From NCBI RefSeq assembly GCF_000294775.2, contig NZ_CP015506.1:2827501-2891500 (forward strand): DNA of 64,000 nt, given 5' to 3'. This document shows, one piece after another, positions 61,734 to 64,000 of this stretch. This DNA is from Cytobacillus oceanisediminis 2691. Lineage in GTDB: Bacteria > Bacillota > Bacilli > Bacillales > Cytobacillaceae. The notes under the pieces were generated by a model that was not told where the DNA came from, did not search any database, and saw nothing but the letters and a program-made list of their open reading frames with translations. The position numbers were made by a program, and so were the translations under genes. How positions within the stretch are numbered: position 1 is the stretch's first letter; each line of letters begins with the position of its first letter.

Positions 61734-62456
61734 TTATCCAGAAAAAGAATACTCTAAGGAAAAGACAGAATTACTCTCCTGAAGACATCCATTTGCTTCC
61801 ATTACTTTTCTCATGGCACCATTATTGGCCCGGGTTACCCCGAGATATGTTTCAGCTTTAAAATCATGCTGCAATCTATGGAGTCCAATTAAATGCAGGT
61901 TCTTACCATACCCTTTACCCTTAAAATCAGGGTGGATGCCGATCCAAAACATCCTTCCTTCCCGATCCCGGCCAGGTTCCAAATGAGGAAAAACGACTCC
62001 TGCCGGTTCAGAATGAACCGTATAAACCGTAAACATTTTATCTGCTTGTTCAGGGAGCTCTGTTTTCATGCTCTTTAAAAGTATCTCAGTTTGTTCATAA
62101 GTAAAATTCATAACCTCAGATAAGAAAGTAATAGAACTTTTGTTAAGGCGCGGCCAAACTTCATAAGGAGGGACCTTTTTATTCTCACATTCTGCAAACT
62201 GCTTTTTAAAAATAAGTCTTTCACCAATCACTTTCATTTTTCCTCGAGTGACAACTAATTTATCCAAAATTCCTTGAGGGCACTCAATCTTTACTTTTTC
62301 AATTCTGCTCTTATCCAGGGTAAGAAGCCTATTTATTAAATAATCTACTTTATTAGGACTTCTTAGTTCATCTTGAAAGATTTCCAAAATAATTTCGGAA
62401 TCACTTTTTATACTGTGTACACCTTCTGCTTTCAGGTCTTTTAATAGTTCCTCCAT
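61734..62456 (-). CDS. GNAT family N-acetyltransferase, 240 aa
   Basis: The C-terminal half (about 130-240) is a GNAT domain: VYTVHSEPAGVVFPHLEPG, the cofactor loop GIHPDFKGKGYGKNLHLIGL with a textbook R/Q-x-x-G-x-G/A type KGKGYGK, and TYLGVTRANNGAMRKVMEAN. The N-terminal 120 residues are an unrecognised domain, perhaps a second, degenerate GNAT fold. GGAGG lies at good spacing before ATG 62456. It follows the UvrA-like gene by 81 bases on the same strand; such ABC-F/UvrA2 plus GNAT pairs sometimes occur near resistance genes, but this is only an association. Confidence 0.82.
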   Translation of the reverse strand: MEELLKDLKAEGVHSIKSDSEIILEIFQDELRSPNKVDYLINRLLTLDKSRIEKVKIECPQGILDKLVVTRGKMKVIGERLIFKKQFAECENKKVPPYEVWPRLNKSSITFLSEVMNFTYEQTEILLKSMKTELPEQADKMFTVYTVHSEPAGVVFPHLEPGRDREGRMFWIGIHPDFKGKGYGKNLHLIGLHRLQHDFKAETYLGVTRANNGAMRKVMEANGCLQESNSVFSLEYSFSG

Positions 62457-62537
62457 AGTAATCACCTCCACTTAAGAGATAAAGAAAATGGCCATTGAAT
62501 AAATTCCAAGGCCATTTGGTGTCTTATCCTTATTCCA

Positions 62538-64000
62538 TTACAGATGCCGAGCAGTAACCGAACGTTCACATTCCAAAATTCCTCCTGGCGGTCCTTCATA
62601 CAGGACTTCACCGCCTCCAGCACCTCCATCCGGACCCAAGTCAACGATCCAATCACTTTTGCGGATAACATCCAGATTATGTTCAATGACTATAACGGTA
62701 TTGCCCTTTTCCACCAATTTATTAATGATTTCCAGAATATTAGCGACATCGGACATATGCAATCCAGTAGTTGGTTCATCAAGTATATAAATGTTTCCTT
62801 TAGTATTCAGTTCCTTTGCAAGCTTAAGCCTTTGACATTCGCCACCTGACAAGGTGGTCAGAGGCTGTCCCAATGTCAAATAGCCAAGACCGACAGTTTC
62901 CAGTGCTTTGAGTTTTTTCTGAATATCTTTTGCATCAAAGAACTCTACAGCATCCGCTACAGACATCTCCATGATTTCAACAATATTTTTTCCCTTATAT
63001 AGGTATTGGAGCACGTCCTGCCTAAAACGGCTTCCATAACATTCGCTGCATTCGACTTCCATTGTATCCATAAAGGATAAATTGATTTCAACCGTTCCAG
63101 TGCCTCCGCATGACGGACAGCCCCCGGTCGAATTATAGCTGAATAATCCGCTCTCCACTCCATTGGCATCTGAAAAAGACTTGCGAATCGAATTCATAAT
63201 GCCAGTGAAAGTTGCCGGATTGGACCGTATGTTCGCGTGGACCGGGCTTTGATCAATACGGATTGCCTCCGGAAAATCTTTCGCAAACACTTCGTTCACA
63301 AGTGTGCTTTTCCCGGAACCAGCTACACCTGTAATAACAGTAAAAATCCCTTTTGGAACTGAAAGACTCACATTCTTCAAATTGTGAAGGGTGCTTTTCC
63401 TGCTTTCCATAAACTCGGAAACCGGTCTCGGATTGGCGTTGATCTCTGCACTTCGGTTTAAATAATTGGCAGTCAATGTGTCAGAAGATAAGAAATCCTG
63501 ATAACTGCCGGTATACATAATCTCTCCCCCGTGTGTTCCGGCTTGAGGCCCAACATCAACAATATGATCGGCTATTTGGATGACATCAGGATCATGCTCC
63601 ACAACTAGTACTGTATTGCCCCTGTCACGCAGCCGAACCAGCAATTCATTTAACCGGTGGACATCCCGCGGATGCAGGCCGGTGCTGGGTTCATCAAATA
63701 TGTACATAAGACCGGTTAAGTTACTGGATAAATATTTGACCATTTTCACCCTTTGGGATTCACCGCCCGATAGTGTTGGCGTTTCCCTTGTCAAATCCAT
63801 ATAGCCGAGCCCAATGTCACAAAGGTTTTCCAATCGTTCCATGATCCCGTCAGCGATTGGCTTAGCTTCCGGTGATGTAACCTGTGGAAGGGTTTCGATT
63901 AGCTGATCCAATTGCATGGACGTCAAGTCAAAAATGGAATAGCCTTTGATTGTGGATGAAAGCACCTTCTCATTGTAGCGTTTTCCTCCGCAGGAAGGGC
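62538..64000 (-). CDS. UvrA-like excinuclease ATPase (N-terminal part outside window)
   Basis: C-terminal 487 residues of a UvrA-type tandem ABC ATPase. The fragment begins PSCGGKRYNEKVL (half of a zinc motif), then signature 1 LSGGESQRVKMVKYL, FDEPSTGLHPRD and EHDPDVIQIADH, followed by the second half: Walker A VITGVAGSGKSTLVNEV, zinc motif CPSCGGTGTVE/CSECYGSRF, LSGGECQRLKLAKEL and DEPTTGLHMSDV. The total would be shorter than DNA-repair UvrA and the spacing resembles the UvrA2/short UvrA-like group linked to DNA damage or drug tolerance. The frame is open to the right edge, so its start is not visible. Confidence 0.88.
   Translation of the reverse strand, partial: PSCGGKRYNEKVLSSTIKGYSIFDLTSMQLDQLIETLPQVTSPEAKPIADGIMERLENLCDIGLGYMDLTRETPTLSGGESQRVKMVKYLSSNLTGLMYIFDEPSTGLHPRDVHRLNELLVRLRDRGNTVLVVEHDPDVIQIADHIVDVGPQAGTHGGEIMYTGSYQDFLSSDTLTANYLNRSAEINANPRPVSEFMESRKSTLHNLKNVSLSVPKGIFTVITGVAGSGKSTLVNEVFAKDFPEAIRIDQSPVHANIRSNPATFTGIMNSIRKSFSDANGVESGLFSYNSTGGCPSCGGTGTVEINLSFMDTMEVECSECYGSRFRQDVLQYLYKGKNIVEIMEMSVADAVEFFDAKDIQKKLKALETVGLGYLTLGQPLTTLSGGECQRLKLAKELNTKGNIYILDEPTTGLHMSDVANILEIINKLVEKGNTVIVIEHNLDVIRKSDWIVDLGPDGGAGGGEVLYEGPPGGILECERSVTARHL

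Noticed and set aside
62538..64000. DNA-repair UvrA proper
   Set aside because: The order and lengths of visible domains fit the shorter UvrA2-like group better, and no uvrB lies beside it; the N-terminus is outside the window so the point cannot be closed.

Overview
The window comes from a low-GC, endospore-forming member of the Bacillaceae. A complete gerA-type germinant receptor operon, strong Bacillus-like Shine-Dalgarno sequences, frequent TTG and GTG starts, cre sites, an MntR box and a xyl operon all point that way. The gene mix looks like the Bacillus firmus/Cytobacillus group, but that placement is an inference. No rRNA, tRNA, CRISPR array, transposase or prophage was seen.

Left part (1-17.4 kb): the end of bioY is followed by an acyl-CoA synthetase and a thiolase-like gene that seems to start at ATT. 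Next come two tandem repetitive proteins, small enzymes and hypothetical genes, a LysM amidase, and the leftward germination operon, which opens with a 42-codon gene. An LLM flavin oxidoreductase, a divergent AraC regulator/EamA transporter pair, a papain-like hydrolase and a DinB protein follow. A 52-bp tandem repeat array in which almost every unit can fold into a hairpin lies at 17.5-17.85 kb.

Middle part (17.9-32.7 kb): a four-gene leftward operon combines a PlsY-like acyltransferase, a GNAT/class V aminotransferase fusion, an LTA synthase-like enzyme and a small membrane protein. A manganese ABC transporter operon behind an MntR box ends with a DtxR-family regulator that has lost most metal ligands. 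The xylose operon (xylA, xylB, galM, sugar symporter) is divergent from xylR, with operator and cre sites visible.

Catabolic island (32.8-60.5 kb): about 24 genes for uptake and breakdown of an amino acid or related amine. A lysine 6-dehydrogenase-like gene sits inside an amino acid ABC transporter operon. Around it are two DadA-type flavoenzymes, an ornithine cyclodeaminase homologue, an NSS transporter with its small subunit, and a Rieske oxygenase/APC permease/flavin amine oxidase operon. There are also GntR and two CdaR-type regulators, and a long leftward run: aminotransferase, aldehyde dehydrogenase, 3-hydroxyacyl-CoA dehydrogenase, CoA transferase, enoyl-CoA hydratase, acyl-CoA dehydrogenase, thiolase, 2-hydroxyacid dehydrogenase, tartrate/D-malate-type dehydrogenase. 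The simplest inference is that L- and perhaps D-lysine are converted through piperideine-carboxylate and 2-aminoadipate to acyl-CoA intermediates and acetyl-CoA. The Rieske branch suggests a quaternary or secondary amine as an additional substrate.

Right end (60.6-64 kb): decaying small membrane protein genes, one with a single-base frameshift, then a DUF3221-type protein, a GNAT protein and the C-terminal part of a UvrA-like ABC ATPase running off the edge.
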